From JAEUQQ01 sp963697285 (GTDB lineage: Bacteria; Acidobacteriota; Vicinamibacteria; Vicinamibacterales; JAFNAJ01), in contig CAVONI010000002.1 of assembly GCA_963697285.1 (NCBI GenBank), positions 124,001 through 188,000 on the forward strand: DNA of 64,000 bases, in the 5' to 3' direction. Under the pieces are notes generated by a model. The model was not told the DNA's origin, ran no database searches, and was given only the letters and a program-made list of their open reading frames with translations. Each line of letters starts with the position of its first letter. The stretch's first letter is position 1. The position numbers and the translations under genes were made by a program. Positions 1-10,477 of this stretch are shown here, piece by piece.

Positions 1-2968
1 CGGCCCGCGTCGGCGAGCTCGACGAAGAAATGGTGTTCGAGAGCCGCGTCGGCGAGACCTTCCTGCTGGGCGCGTCGAGCTGGCGCATCGAAGACATCTC
101 GCACGATCGCGTCGTCGTCTCGCCCGCCCCCGGCGAGCCGGGCAAGATGCCGTTCTGGAAGGGCGAGGCCGCGGGACGACCGCTCGAGTTCGGCCGCGCG
201 ATCGGCGCGCTCACGCGGACGGTCGCCGCGATGCCCGCCGCCGCAGCCATCGCCACGCTGACGAAGCGGCACGACCTCGAACCCGGTGCCGCCGACAACC
301 TCGTGAGATACCTGCACGAGCAGCGGGCGGCCACCGACGCCATCCCCGATGACCGCACGATCGTCGTCGAGCGCTGCCGCGACGAACTGGGCGACTGGCG
401 CGTGTGCGTGCTCACGCCGTTCGGCGGGCGCATCCACGCCCCGTGGGCGATGGCCGTGTCGGCGCGCATCCTCGACGAGCTTGGCATCAGCGTCGAGACC
501 ATGTGGACCGACGATGGCTTCGTGGTGCGGTTTCCGGAGACGGATGCGCCACCGGATGTGTCGCTGCTGATGCCCCCCTCGGGCGACGTCGAGGCGCTCG
601 TCGTGCGGCAACTCGGCGCCACGGCCTTGTTCGCCGCGAAGTTCCGCGAGTGCGCGGCGCGCGCGCTCCTCCTGCCGAGACGCCGCGCGGGCCAGCGGAC
701 GCCGCTGTGGCAGCAGCGCAAGCGCGCGACCGACCTGCTGCAGGTGGCGTCGAAGTTCGGCTCGTTCCCGATGTTGCTCGAGGCGTATCGCGAGTGCCTG
801 CGCGATCAGTTCGACATGCCGGCGCTGGTCTCGACGCTGCAGGCGGTCGAGCAGCGCACCATCCGCGTCGCCTCGGTCGAGACCACGACGCCCTCGCCGT
901 TCGCTTCGTCGGTGCTGTTCGGCTACGTCGCCAACTACCTCTACGACGGCGATGCCCCGCTCGCCGAGCGGCGGGCACAGGCGCTGACGATCGATCACGC
1001 GCAACTGCGCGAACTGCTTGGCGAGGCCGAGCTGCGCGAGTTGCTCGATGCTGATGCCATCGAGAGCGTCGAACGGCAACTGCAGCACCTGGATCCCGCG
1101 TATCACGCCAGGTCGCCAGACGGCCTGCACGACCTCCTGCTGCGCATCGGCGATCTGTCGCCCGACGAGATCGCCGCACGCACGGTGGATGGTGCAGGCG
1201 CGGCGTGGCTCACGACCCTCGTCTCGGAGCGCCGCGTCGTCGCCGCGATCGTGGGCGGCACGGCACGACTCTTCGCGGTCGAGGATGCCGCCCGCTACCG
1301 CGATGCGCTCGGCATCCCGCTGCCTCTGGGACTGCCCGAGTCGCTGCTGGCGCCCGCCCCCGATCCGAAGGGCAACCTCGTGCTGCGGTACGCGCGCACG
1401 CACGGGCCGTTCACGGCCGCGGAGTGCGCAGCACGGTTCGGTCTTGGCCGCGCCGCGGTCGGCGAGATCCTGCACCGCCTCGTCGCAGGCGGACGCCTGC
1501 TCGAGGGTGACTTCCGCCCGGGCGGACTCCAGCGCGAGTGGTGCGATGCCGACGTGTTGTCGACGATACGCCGGCGTTCGCTCGCGAAGCTGCGCCACGA
1601 GGTCGAGCCCGTCGAACCGCACGTGCTCGCGCGCCTCGTCACGACGTGGCAGGGTGTCATCAAGCCGCGAGCGGGGCTTGACGCGCTCCTCGACGCGGTC
1701 GAACACCTGCAGGGCGCACCGCTCGTGGCGTCACTGCTCGAACGCGAGATCCTCGCGGCACGCGTCGCGGGCTTCGTGCCGTCGGACCTCGACGTCCTCA
1801 TCGGAGCAGGCGAGGTCGTGTGGGCGGGCGTCGAGCCGCTCGGCGATCGCGACGGCCGCATCAGCCTGTTCCTCGCGGATCACCTCGCTCGCCTCTGGCG
1901 CGGACCACGCCCTGGCGCCGAGGACGATCTCGACGAACGTCAGCGCGCCGTGCTGGCCGAACTGGCACGCGGTGGCGCGGCGTTCTTCGCCCCGCTGCAC
2001 GACGCGCTTGGAGGCGGCTACCCGAACGACACCGTCGATGCCATCTGGTCGCTGGTATGGCGCGGGCTCGTCACCAACGACTCGCTGCACGCGCTGCGGG
2101 CGTACACGCGCCCCGCCGCACGCGAGAAGCGGAAGCACGGAACGGGACGCGCCTTCCGGTCGCGACGGACGACGCCGCCGGCGGCAGAAGGGCGATGGTC
2201 GCTGACGTCGGCACGCGCCGGCACACGGCCGACCGACACCGCCTGGAGCGCCGCCTTCGCGCAACAGCTCCTTGCGCGCTACGGCGTGGTCACGCGCGAG
2301 GTCACGCAGAGTGAGGCCGTCAGCGGAGGCTTCAGTGTCGTGTACGATGTGTTCAAGTCGCTCGAGGAACGCGGGCGCGTGCGGCGCGGCTACTTCACGG
2401 CGGGCGTCGGCGCGATGCAGTTCGCGATGCCCGCGGCACTCGACCTGCTGCGCTCGCTGCGCGCCGATCCCGAGGAGCCGCAGGTCGTTCATCTCTCGGC
2501 CACCGACCCCGCAAACCCGTACGGCGCCATCCTGAAGTGGCCCGCCCCCGACGTCGCGCTCGCGGGCAACGGGCGCGGGCCCGTCGCGCATCGGCCGGCA
2601 CGAACGTCATCCTCGTCAACGGCCGGCTCGGCGCCTACGTGTCACGCAACGCGCGCCAGGTGATCAGCTACCTGCCGGGCGCCGATCCCGATCGGACCGT
2701 GGTCGGGCGTGCCGTCGCGCAGCGTCTCGCCGTCGCCGCGCAGGACGCCTTCGAGCGTGCCGAACCCTTCGTCATCCACGACATCAACGGCGGTCAGCCC
2801 GGCGAGCATCCGCTCGAGCCGTTCCTGGCCGAGGCCGGGTTCGTGCGCTCGTCGCTCGGGCTGCACCTGCGCCGCGAGCCGCGCACGCCACGGTGGGACG
2901 GCACGCCACGCACGCCGGCGCGCGCCCCGCGCTCGGTCAGTTCGCCGTTCGGGCAGCGCGACTCGTAG
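1..2968 (+). CDS. lhr: Lhr-family ATP-dependent helicase, C-terminal part (5' truncated by window, frame-broken)
   Basis: Large helicase-related protein; Lhr enzymes are superfamily 2 3'-5' helicases linked to DNA repair. The gene is already open at base 1, so both helicase domains lie outside the window and only the long Lhr-specific C-terminal region is seen. Landmarks are ELDEEMVFESRVGETFLLG at the very start, SWRIEDI, PGEPGKMPFWKG, and near the end PYGAILKWP, AGTNVILVNGRLGAYV and HPLEPFLAEAGF, all in the order expected for the family. The frame breaks at about 2575-2590: two extra bases (one C in gggccc, one G in atcggcc) restore a smooth GRGP..AGTNV junction. It ends TAG, two bases before the nei start, so the two repair genes are probably co-transcribed. 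Family assignment is firm; the exact break points are inferred. Confidence 0.88.
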
Positions 2969-2970
2969 TC

Positions 2971-3844
2971 ATGCCCGAAGGCGACAGCATCTACCGCACC
3001 GCGCAGACGCTCCACCGTGCCCTTGGCGGCGGCACGATCACGCGCTTCGAGACGGTGTACGCGCACCTGTCGGTCGTTCACGATCAGTCGGCGATCACCG
3101 GGCGCAGGATCGATCGCGTGGAGTCGCGCGGCAAGCACGTGCTGATGTGGCTGTCGGGCGACCTGGTGCTGCGCACGCACATGCGGATGTCGGGCAGCTG
3201 GCACATCTACCGCCCTGGCGAACGCTGGCAACTGTCGCCGTCCCGGATGCGCGTGCTCGTCGGCGACCAGCCACTTCGTCGCCGTGGGGTTCGACGTGCC
3301 AGATGCCGAGTTCCTGACCACGGCCGCACTCGCACGATCGCGGAAGATCGCGCCACTCGGACCCGACCTGCTGGGTGACGCGTTCAATCGCGTCGAAACG
3401 CTCGGGCGACTGCGGGCCCGCGGCGATCGCGACATCGGGCGTGGCGCTGCTCGATCAGCGCGTCATGGCCGGCGTGGGCAACGTGTTCAAGTCAGAGGTG
3501 CTGTTCGTCGCGAGGGTGCATCCCTTCACGCCGGTGGCGCGCCTCGATGACCGCACGCTGCTCGCCGATCATCGATCTGAGCCGGCAGACTGCTCCAGGC
3601 CAACGTAGCGCCGACGTCGGGCGACGCCATCATCACCCATGCGGCAACGCCAGGCATGCGACGCACCACCGGTCACGCCGACCCGTCATCGCGCCTGTGG
3701 GTGTCGGGACGCCAGGGCCTGCCCTGCCGCCGGTGTGCCACGCCGATCGAGATGCGCAAGCAGGGAGACGATGCACGCGTCACCTACTGGTGCCCGACGT
3801 GCCAGCCTCCTATCCCTGAGGAGACTCCGCGAGGGCCGTCCTGA
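2971..3844 (+). CDS. nei: Endonuclease VIII-like (Fpg/Nei) DNA glycosylase, frame-broken
   Basis: Base-excision repair glycosylase/AP lyase that removes oxidised bases. It starts MPEGDSIYRTA, with the catalytic Pro2 and Glu3 of Fpg/Nei enzymes. Further landmarks are RVESRGKHVLMWL, LRTHMRMSGSWHIY, DIGVALLDQRVMAGVGN, and a C-terminal zinc finger with paired cysteines CRRC and CPTC. The reading frame changes four times, at about 3264, 3437, 3567 and 3591; removing one base at each point gives a continuous protein of about 289 residues, normal for the family. With four insertions and no deletion I favour sequence error over a true pseudogene. The gene follows lhr by two bases. Its end overlaps the 3' end of the convergent receiver gene. 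Confidence 0.85.
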
Positions 3845-4274
3845 GGGTCTCGAGCAGCCTCACGGGATCGCACGGCTTTGGCAGCACGATGTCACATCCG
3901 CACTCGATCGCCCGGGCCAGTTCGCTTGGATAGTCGAGGCCGCTGAGCGCGACGAGGCGGGTGCCCGCCAGGGCCGGCTCACGCCGGATGGTGTGCGCCA
4001 CCCGCCACCCGTCGATACGCGGCAGGGCCAGGTCGAGCAGCACGATGGAAGGGTGCCGCTGCTGCACCTTGGCGAGAGCCTCGGCCCCGTCGGAGGCCTG
4101 GATGACGCGGTAACCGCAGGCGACGAGGAACTCGGCCAGCCCTTCCCGGCCGTGCTGGTCGTCGTCGACGACGAGAATCAGGGGCGCTTCGGAGGTCGGT
4201 GGCTGGGGAAACCGGACGACGCGCTCCGTCGCGCCGACGAGCGGCGTGGGCGACTGAGCAGGAGCGGGTTTCAT
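3810..4274 (-). CDS. Single-domain response regulator (CheY-like receiver)
   Basis: Protein of 154 residues: a flexible N-terminal stretch of about 30 residues rich in Pro and Thr, then one receiver domain. Visible are the acidic pocket LVVDDDQ, the phospho-acceptor Asp in VLLDLALPRIDGW, a Ser in the switch position (VALSG) and the conserved Lys in LPKPCD. There is no output domain, so it probably passes its phosphate or signal on by protein contact. No histidine kinase is nearby. It is the last gene of a minus-strand group with the methyltransferase and TPR protein, separated from the former by about 200 bases in which I see no gene. Confidence 0.85.
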   Translation of the reverse strand: MKPAPAQSPTPLVGATERVVRFPQPPTSEAPLILVVDDDQHGREGLAEFLVACGYRVIQASDGAEALAKVQQRHPSIVLLDLALPRIDGWRVAHTIRREPALAGTRLVALSGLDYPSELARAIECGCDIVLPKPCDPVRLLETLRTALAESPQG

Positions 4275-4471
4275 GATGCCAGGAGCTCTAGCAAGGCTTG
4301 GGCCGAGCGCGAACTGGCACGAAACCGGGTGCGAACGAGCAAGTCACCGCCACCGGGTGGTCGCGGCCGGCTGCGTCGCTCGTGCACGGTCTGTAATTCC
4401 TGCACGGCAGAATCCAGCCGCCAGCCTGTCGTCTGCCATTTCCGGCAGGGTGAGCCGCGCAGCCAGCCTGG

Positions 4472-5275
4472 TCAGGCCGCCGCCAGCACATAGAACGCGT
4501 AGCCGTAGCGGTCGCTGAACGCCCGGAACATCGCGATTTCGTGCTCCGTGGCCCGGATGACCGCGCTCATCGCCGCGTCGGCGCCGGCGCGCACCGACGC
4601 GATGCGGGCTTCCAGGGGATCGTAGTAGCTCGTCCACCACGCCTCGGACGGAAGCCGGTGGACACCCACGACATCGAAGCCTGCCGCCTCGGCGCTGGCG
4701 GCGTTCTCGCTCTCGCTGCCGATGGACGGGTACTCCGCATCCCAGAATTCCCTGAGCTCAGGCGGCCGGTCGCCGGTGAACCAGCTGAGTTCGGAGATCA
4801 CCGCGACTCCACCGGCCGCCAGCAGCGGCCGCCACGCTCGGCAGGCACCCGCGAACGTCAGGTTGTAGGCCGCGCCCTCTGACCACAGCAGGTCGAGCGA
4901 TGCCTTTCGCCACCCGAGCGCCCCCATGTCGGCTTCGACCGTGCGAATGAGGTCGGCGAGGCCACGTGACCGTGCGAGGCGTTCGAGTTCATCGAGAAAC
5001 ACGCGCGTCACGTCCACGGCCGTCACCGGCGTGCCGAACCACTGCGCCAGGAGCAACGCGCCAGCTCCGGCGCCGCATCCGAGGTCGGCAATCCGTGGGT
5101 TCGCGGGCAGCGGCGGCAGCCCCGAGAGGAGTTGCCGCGTGAAGTGGTCGTCGCCGGGTCCCAGCCGTGCAAGGCCGCGGTGGATTTCGATCAGGGCGCC
5201 AAGAGTGTCGAGGTCCGAGTCCATGTCGGGAGTGCCCTCTGTCGACGAGAGCCGGATCGCGTCGGCTGCGCTCAT
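4472..5275 (-). CDS. Class I SAM-dependent methyltransferase
   Basis: Protein of 267 residues with a Rossmann-type SAM site: IADLGCGAGAGALLL (motif I), TAVDV (acidic end of beta 2), and DLLWSEGAAYNL in the motif IV region. The substrate cannot be told from the sequence; overall it resembles small-molecule (type 11-like) methyltransferases. The ATG at 5275 is chosen because it overlaps the stop codon of the upstream TPR gene in an ATGA arrangement, implying translational coupling; another ATG lies 17 codons in, at 5224. The C-terminal third, after ISELSWFTGDRPPELREFW, is typical of this subgroup. Confidence 0.85.
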   Translation of the reverse strand: MSAADAIRLSSTEGTPDMDSDLDTLGALIEIHRGLARLGPGDDHFTRQLLSGLPPLPANPRIADLGCGAGAGALLLAQWFGTPVTAVDVTRVFLDELERLARSRGLADLIRTVEADMGALGWRKASLDLLWSEGAAYNLTFAGACRAWRPLLAAGGVAVISELSWFTGDRPPELREFWDAEYPSIGSESENAASAEAAGFDVVGVHRLPSEAWWTSYYDPLEARIASVRAGADAAMSAVIRATEHEIAMFRAFSDRYGYAFYVLAAA

Positions 5276-6933
5276 TGCGCCACGACGCCCTCGGCCTCGA
5301 CGACCTCGGCCCGCGAGGGGACCGATGCCCAGAGCGCGATGAAGTGCCGCGCGGCCTCGCGCGCGGCCGCGGCATCGTGCATGCGCGACGCGGCGCGCGC
5401 CAGCCCCAGCAGGGCGCGCGCGTCGTTGGGCTGGCGCGCGAGCGCGCGCGTGAAATGTTCGCGCGCCTCGCGGTAGTCGTGCAGGCGCAGGTGGAGCTCG
5501 CCGGCGAGGCGATCCACGCCGACGAGTCTGGGTGCCCCCAGGCGCGACGCGTCGAGCAGGCGTTCGAGGTCGCCAGCCTGCACTTCGTAGACGAGCAGCT
5601 CGTCGCGCGATTCGTAGGCACCCGCGAGCGCCATCGACACCAGCAGGCGATTGAGCTCGATGGCGCGGGAGTGCTCGGGATGCGCGCGGGCCAGCGCCTC
5701 GAGGTGCTGCACCGCTGTCCGGGCCCCGCCGATCAACTCCGGCTCGCCGCGGGGCCACGCTGCCCGGGCGTGATACAGGCCGCTCGCCAGGATGACCAGC
5801 GCGTCGGACTCCACGTCGGCCGTTGCCGACGCGTCGTCCGCATGGCCTGGCGGCACTGGCACAGACACAGCGCCCTGCCAATCGACGTCCGCCCACCAGG
5901 CGCGGATGTCAAGGCGCAGGCACGCGCCGGCAACGCGAGACGCCAGTGTCTCGTCGAGTGCCGTCGCCGCCGTCGCCGACGCGCTCGCACACGCCTGCGA
6001 CATCGCACCTCCCTGTCGGCCCCGGCCGCGCTGGGCGTTGGCGACGACCGCCCATTCCGGGAGGAGACCAATCCACGCGGGGGGCGTGAGCACCAGCGGC
6101 TCGAGCCATCCTCCCGCGATCCGCCTGGCCGTCTCGGCCGCGGCGATCGCGTCATCCCAGTGCCCGACACGATGGAAGATGCGCGCGGCAGCGTGCGCAG
6201 GCGCGGGCGTCGGCGTGTGCGCGGTCTTCAGTCGTGTCGCCACGGCCATCGTCTCGTCTGCCGCGTCGTCGGCGACGAGCAGGCGGAGGAACGCAATCTC
6301 GAGCGGCATCGCGGGCAGGTCAGGATATGCGTGCGCGATCTGATCGCGCGCGCGCCGCACCGGCTCGTCGTCAGGGAGCGTCGTGCGGACCAGGTCGGTG
6401 AGCACCGCGCTGCCGAGTGCGAGCACGTCGGCGGGATCGTCGTGCGCGAGCCCGTGCATGGCGTCGCCGAACGTCTTGATCCGCAGCGGCGCGGACGCGA
6501 TCGTGGCATCGAACAAGGCGTGGGTCGCCGCGATCAGGCGCGTGTCGCGGCGCGACGCCCTGGTGGCGGCTGCCGCACCGGCGAGCGCCGCGCGGCCCCG
6601 GGCGAGGGCCACGGGCGTGGTGTCGAAGGCCGGCAGACGGGCGAGCGCCACCGACTCGCCCCATCGTGCGAGCGCGCACTCCGGGTCGCGTTCGCCGGCA
6701 CGCTGGAACGCGACCAGCGCCTCGTCGGCCATGGCGAAGAACAGGAGCGACGCCCCGCGGTGCAGTTCGGCCGACGCCTCTGACGTGCACACCGTGTCGA
6801 ACACGAGCGAGGTCTGGATGGGTGACGCGTCGTAACCCTGCGCGACCGCACGGGTGTCTACCGCGCACACGACGAGAACGGCGACAGCCGTCGCGACGAT
6901 GGCGCGCGCGCGATGGCAAGGTGGCTGGCGCAT
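5272..6933 (-). CDS. Secreted tetratricopeptide-repeat protein
   Basis: Protein of about 553 residues. It opens with a signal peptide (basic MRQPPCHRAR, then a hydrophobic core ending DTRAVAQ), so it is probably periplasmic. The rest is alpha-helical and Ala-rich; TPR-like units are clearest near the N-terminus (LLFFAMADEALVAFQRAGER) and at the C-terminus (YREAREHFTRALARQPNDARALLGLARA). No catalytic domain is seen. The ATG at 6933 places the signal peptide at the N-terminus; a GTG four codons upstream is possible. It overlaps the downstream methyltransferase by four bases. Role unknown; a protein-interaction scaffold is the usual inference for TPR proteins. Confidence 0.75.
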   Translation of the reverse strand: MRQPPCHRARAIVATAVAVLVVCAVDTRAVAQGYDASPIQTSLVFDTVCTSEASAELHRGASLLFFAMADEALVAFQRAGERDPECALARWGESVALARLPAFDTTPVALARGRAALAGAAAATRASRRDTRLIAATHALFDATIASAPLRIKTFGDAMHGLAHDDPADVLALGSAVLTDLVRTTLPDDEPVRRARDQIAHAYPDLPAMPLEIAFLRLLVADDAADETMAVATRLKTAHTPTPAPAHAAARIFHRVGHWDDAIAAAETARRIAGGWLEPLVLTPPAWIGLLPEWAVVANAQRGRGRQGGAMSQACASASATAATALDETLASRVAGACLRLDIRAWWADVDWQGAVSVPVPPGHADDASATADVESDALVILASGLYHARAAWPRGEPELIGGARTAVQHLEALARAHPEHSRAIELNRLLVSMALAGAYESRDELLVYEVQAGDLERLLDASRLGAPRLVGVDRLAGELHLRLHDYREAREHFTRALARQPNDARALLGLARAASRMHDAAAAREAARHFIALWASVPSRAEVVEAEGVVAQ

Positions 6934-7003
6934 GGGCCCGGGCACCCGTCCGTCAGGGCGTGACGCTCGTCAACGCGTCGTGCGTAGCCACCGCGCGCTC
7001 ACT

Positions 7004-7532
7004 TCACGCAATCCGCTCGATGGCGACCGACTGGATGACCACGTCCTTCACCGGCCGGTCGCGCGGGCCAACCTTGACGCTGCCGATCTTCTGCACGACG
7101 TCGAGGCCTTCGACCACTTCGCCGAACACGGAGTGCCGGTTGTTGAGGTGCGGCGTCGGGCCCAGCGTGATGAAGAACTGCGACCCGTTGGTGTTGGGGC
7201 CCGCGTTGGCCATCGACAGGATGCCTGCCTTGTCGTGCCGCAGCGCCGGGATGGAACTCGTCAGCGAACTGGAACCCCGGGCCGCCGATGCCGCTGCCGA
7301 TCGGGTCGCCGCCCTGGATCATGAAGCTGTCGATGATGCGGTGGAAGATCAGCCCGTTGTAGAACGGATCCGAGCGCTTCTTCCCCGTGCGGGGGTCGGT
7401 CCACTCCTTCGTGCCCTCGGCGAGGCCGGCGAAGTTGGCCACCGTCCTGGGTGCCTGCTCGGCGAAGAGCCTGACCACGAAATCGCCTTCAGACGTCGTG
7501 AAGAGCGCGTAGGTACCTGCGGGTCGTGACAT
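7004..7532 (-). CDS. Cyclophilin-type peptidyl-prolyl cis-trans isomerase, frame-broken
   Basis: Protein folding catalyst that isomerises Xaa-Pro bonds. The cyclophilin core is plain: FHRIIDSFMIQGGDPIGSG, then after the break MANAGPNTNGSQFFITLGP and HSVFGEVVEGLDVV. The frame changes at about 7250 (minus-strand catcccggcg); one C fewer gives the family sequence FHPALRHDKAGILSMANAG. The restored protein is about 175 residues, with no signal peptide, so it is cytoplasmic. The insert EWTDPRTGKKRSDPFYNG before the FHRII motif is usual for a bacterial subgroup. It stands between the TPR gene and the PLP lyase, all on minus. Confidence 0.88.
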
Positions 7533-7576
7533 GGTCGATCAAGTCCTTCCGTTGGAAACGGGATGCGTCGGTCAAT

Positions 7577-8864
7577 CTACACGGCGTCGAGCGCCTGGCG
7601 CAGGTCGGCGATCACGTCCTCGGGATGTTCGATGCCGACCGAGATGCGCACCATGCCGGGCGTGACACCCATCCGGGTGGCCCGCTCGGTCGGTACATCA
7701 CTATGCGTCATCGTGGCCGGATGTTCCATCAGGCTCTCCGTTCCGCCGAGGCTGACGGCCAGCTTGATGATCTTGAGCGCGTTGAGGAGCCGGAAGGCCT
7801 CGGCCTCGCCGCCGATGACCTCGAACGAGAAGGTCGCCCCGGGAGCGCGGCACTGGGCGCGGAAGATCCGCTGGGCCTCGCTGCCGTCGGGCAGGAAGCC
7901 GAGGTAGTGCACCTTCGCGACCTTGGGATGGTCCTGCAGGAACTCGGCGACGTAGCGTGCGTTCTTCATCGAGCTGGTCATGCGCAGCTTCAGCGTCTCG
8001 AGCGAGCGCAGCAGCATCCAGGCCGTGTGCGGATCGCTGATCGTGCCGAGGACCGTCCGCATGGCGCGCACCGGCGCGATGAGGGCCTCTGCGCCCAGGC
8101 ATCCGCCCGCCACCAGGTCGCTGTGGCCGCCGACGTACTTCGTGAGCGAGTAGACGACGAGATCGGCCCCGACCGCCAGCGGTTGCTGCCAGAGCGGGCC
8201 GAGAAACGTGTTGTCGACCACCACGAGCGGGCGACGGCCGTCGCGGCCGACCAGCGAGGCGGCGACAGCGGCCACCCCGGCGATGTCGACGAGATCATTG
8301 GTGGGGTTCGCCGGGGTCTCGATGAAGATGAGGCCGACGCGGCCCGCGCGCCTGGGCCCGGGCAATCGCTTCGTCGAGCGTCGAGGCTCCGGGATACGTG
8401 CCCCACACTTCGCGCTGAATGCCGAACTGCGGCAGGATGCGCTCGGTGAGGAACTCGGTGCCGCCGTACACGGGCTCGTTGTGGACGATGACGTCGCCGG
8501 GCCGCAGGTACGTCAGAATCGTGGTCGCAATGGCCGCCATCCCCGTGGCGAACACGAGGCTCGACTCCGCGCCATCCCAGAGAGTGAGGCGATCCTCGAG
8601 CACCTGCAGGTCGGGGTTGTTGATGCGCGAGTAGATCAGGCCCGGCTCTTCGTTCGGCCCCTGCGGGCGCAGACCGTACGCCAGTTCGAAGAACGACTTG
8701 CCGGCCTCGGCACTCTCGAACACGAAGGTCGACGACATGAACAGGGGGCACTTGACGGCGCCCTCCGACAACCGCGGATCGTAGCCGTAACCCATCATCT
8801 GGGTCTCGGGCGCGAGGGTGCGATCACCGACCGAACGATGACGATACGGACGCTCGACAGACAT
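7577..8864 (-). CDS. Cystathionine gamma-synthase/lyase family PLP enzyme, frame-broken
   Basis: Cys/Met-metabolism PLP enzyme of the trans-sulfuration fold. Features: SRINNPDLQVLEDRL (substrate and cofactor contacts), FATGMAAIATT, VYGGTEFLTE, IFIETPANPTN, VVDNTFLGPL, and the PLP-binding Lys in YSLTKYVGGHSD. The C-terminus has SLGGTESLMEHPATMTH, then RISVGIEHPEDVIADLRQAL, as in the family. The frame breaks at about 8350, where one extra G in gcgcgggccgcg explains the change; restored length is about 428 residues. The long N-terminus (QMMGYGYDPRLSEGAVKCPLF) is typical of a subgroup usually named only cystathionine gamma-synthase family. Whether it is a synthase, a gamma-lyase or a methionine gamma-lyase cannot be told here. 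Confidence 0.85.
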
Positions 8865-8963
8865 GAGAGATGACCCCCCGGACGGGCGCCGGCAACAGGC
8901 GCCGTGTGCAGGCCCGCTTCACGATCACCGCGTGATGCGCGGGATGTGTTCGAAGCATACACG

Positions 8964-9897
8964 ATGACTTCACGGGCACCGTTCGTCGTGGGCGTCAACC
9001 TGCCCTGGATCCGCTACGGAGGGGATTTCGGCGCGAACGCCTGGCATCCGGAGGGCGGCGTGCACACGCCGGCCGGGCGAGCCGAGCTCGAGGCGGCCTG
9101 CGCGCGAATGGCTGACGCCGGCATCGGGCTCGTTCGCTGGTTCATGCTCGCCGACGGCCGCGCCGGCCTCGTCGAAGATGCCGGCGGCACCATCGTCGCG
9201 CTCGACGATCACGTGAGGCGCGACCTCGACGTGGCGCTCGCCGTGCTCGACCGCTACCGCCTGCGCGCGATCTTCGCGATCACCGACTACCTGCTGTGCG
9301 CGCCGGCGCAGATCGTGTCGGGCGTGCAGACGGGCGGACGCCGCCACCATGTCGCCCGTGCCGACGATTGCGAACGCTTCATGGCGCGTGTCGTCGAACC
9401 GCTCGTGATGCACGCCGGCGCGGCCGATGTCGTGTACGCGTGGGACGTGATCAACGAGCCCGAGTGGGTGACATGGGGCGAGGGCAGCGTGGAGGTTCTG
9501 GCGCGCGGTGTCGCCCGTCGCGATGCGGGCGTTCATCGAGGCGGCCGTCGCGCGCATTCACGGCGCGGGCGCGCGGGCCACGGTCGGCCTCGCGAGCGTG
9601 CGGGGGCTCGACCTGGTGCGCGGCATCGGGCTCGACCTCTACCAGGTGCACTGGTACGACCACGTGATCGACCGGGCGGCGCTGGCGCAGGTCGTCGCGG
9701 CGTTCGATCTCGACGCGCCGCTGCTGCTCGGGGAGTTCCCGTCGCGGGGATCGGCGTGCGCGGTGAGCGAGGTGCTCAGCCTCGCGCGTGCCGCGGGATA
9801 CAGCGGGGCGCTTGCCTGGTCGCTGCTTGCGGACGACCCCTTCTCGGCACGCGAGGCGTGTGTCGAGGAGACGGTGGCGTGGCGAGCGGTCGAGTAG
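8964..9897 (+). CDS. Cellulase-like (GH5/clan A type) glycoside hydrolase, frame-broken
   Basis: TIM-barrel glycosidase of about 310 residues. It begins MTSRAPFVVGVNLPWIRYGGDFG and has LVRWFML, YAWDVINEPEW (Asn-Glu, the acid/base of clan A enzymes), YQVHWYDH and LLLGEFPSRGS (the Glu expected to be the nucleophile). There is no signal peptide, so it is probably cytoplasmic, and the substrate is unknown. The frame changes at about 9506 (gcgcgcggtg): one C fewer gives VLARVSPVAMRAFIEAAV. It is divergent from the PLP lyase, with a 99-base spacer. The fold is a fair call; an assignment to GH5 in particular is tentative. Confidence 0.75.
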
Positions 9898-9946
9898 GAT
9901 AGTCGGCACACATCGTTTCCATCCCGTGTTGCACGAGGAGACCGCA

Positions 9947-10432
9947 GTGGATCCCATCCTGGCCTCGCACTCGCAGTTGTTCGCCATCAACTCCGTCCTC
10001 GTGAATCGCGCGCTCGACGGGCTCACCGACGATGAGCTGTGGGAGCGCCCGGGCGACGGCTCGAATCCCATCTACTGGCTGATCGGCCACATGGCCTGGT
10101 CGCGCAACGCGCTGCTCCGGATCCTCGGCGGCGAGTTCGTGCCCATCCCCTCGGCGAAGCTGTTCGAGCGGGGCGTCGAAGTCGCCGCCCGTTCGGCGTT
10201 TCCGGCCACGGGCGAGGTCCTGGCGAGCTTCAAGGCGGTGAACGCCGCGTTGAAGGCGCGCATGGAGGCGGCGACCGATGCGGAGCTGTCGGCCGCCTCG
10301 CCCCGCGACTTCCCCCTCCCCGACAAGAGCGTGCGCGGGGCGGTGGCGTTCCTCGCGTTCCACGACGCGTATCACACCGGGCAGATCGCGTACCTGAGGA
10401 AGTGGCTCGGCAAGGGACAGCTGGTCGGGTAG
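9947..10432 (+). CDS. DinB family protein
   Basis: Protein of 161 residues with the DinB/YfiT-like four-helix fold. The metal-binding His pattern is visible: GHMAWSRN after the first helix and FHDAYHTGQIAYLRK near the end. Members include bacillithiol- or mycothiol-dependent transferases and many proteins of unknown function, so no substrate is proposed. The start is a GTG preceded by a good Shine-Dalgarno (gaggag at 9935-9940), unlike most starts in this window. It follows the glycosidase by about 50 bases on the same strand and may share its transcript. Confidence 0.85.
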   Translation: MDPILASHSQLFAINSVLVNRALDGLTDDELWERPGDGSNPIYWLIGHMAWSRNALLRILGGEFVPIPSAKLFERGVEVAARSAFPATGEVLASFKAVNAALKARMEAATDAELSAASPRDFPLPDKSVRGAVAFLAFHDAYHTGQIAYLRKWLGKGQLVG

Positions 10433-10477
10433 GCGCGGGCGGGCGACGGTCGTGGGCGGCTCATGCCGCGTGCGCGG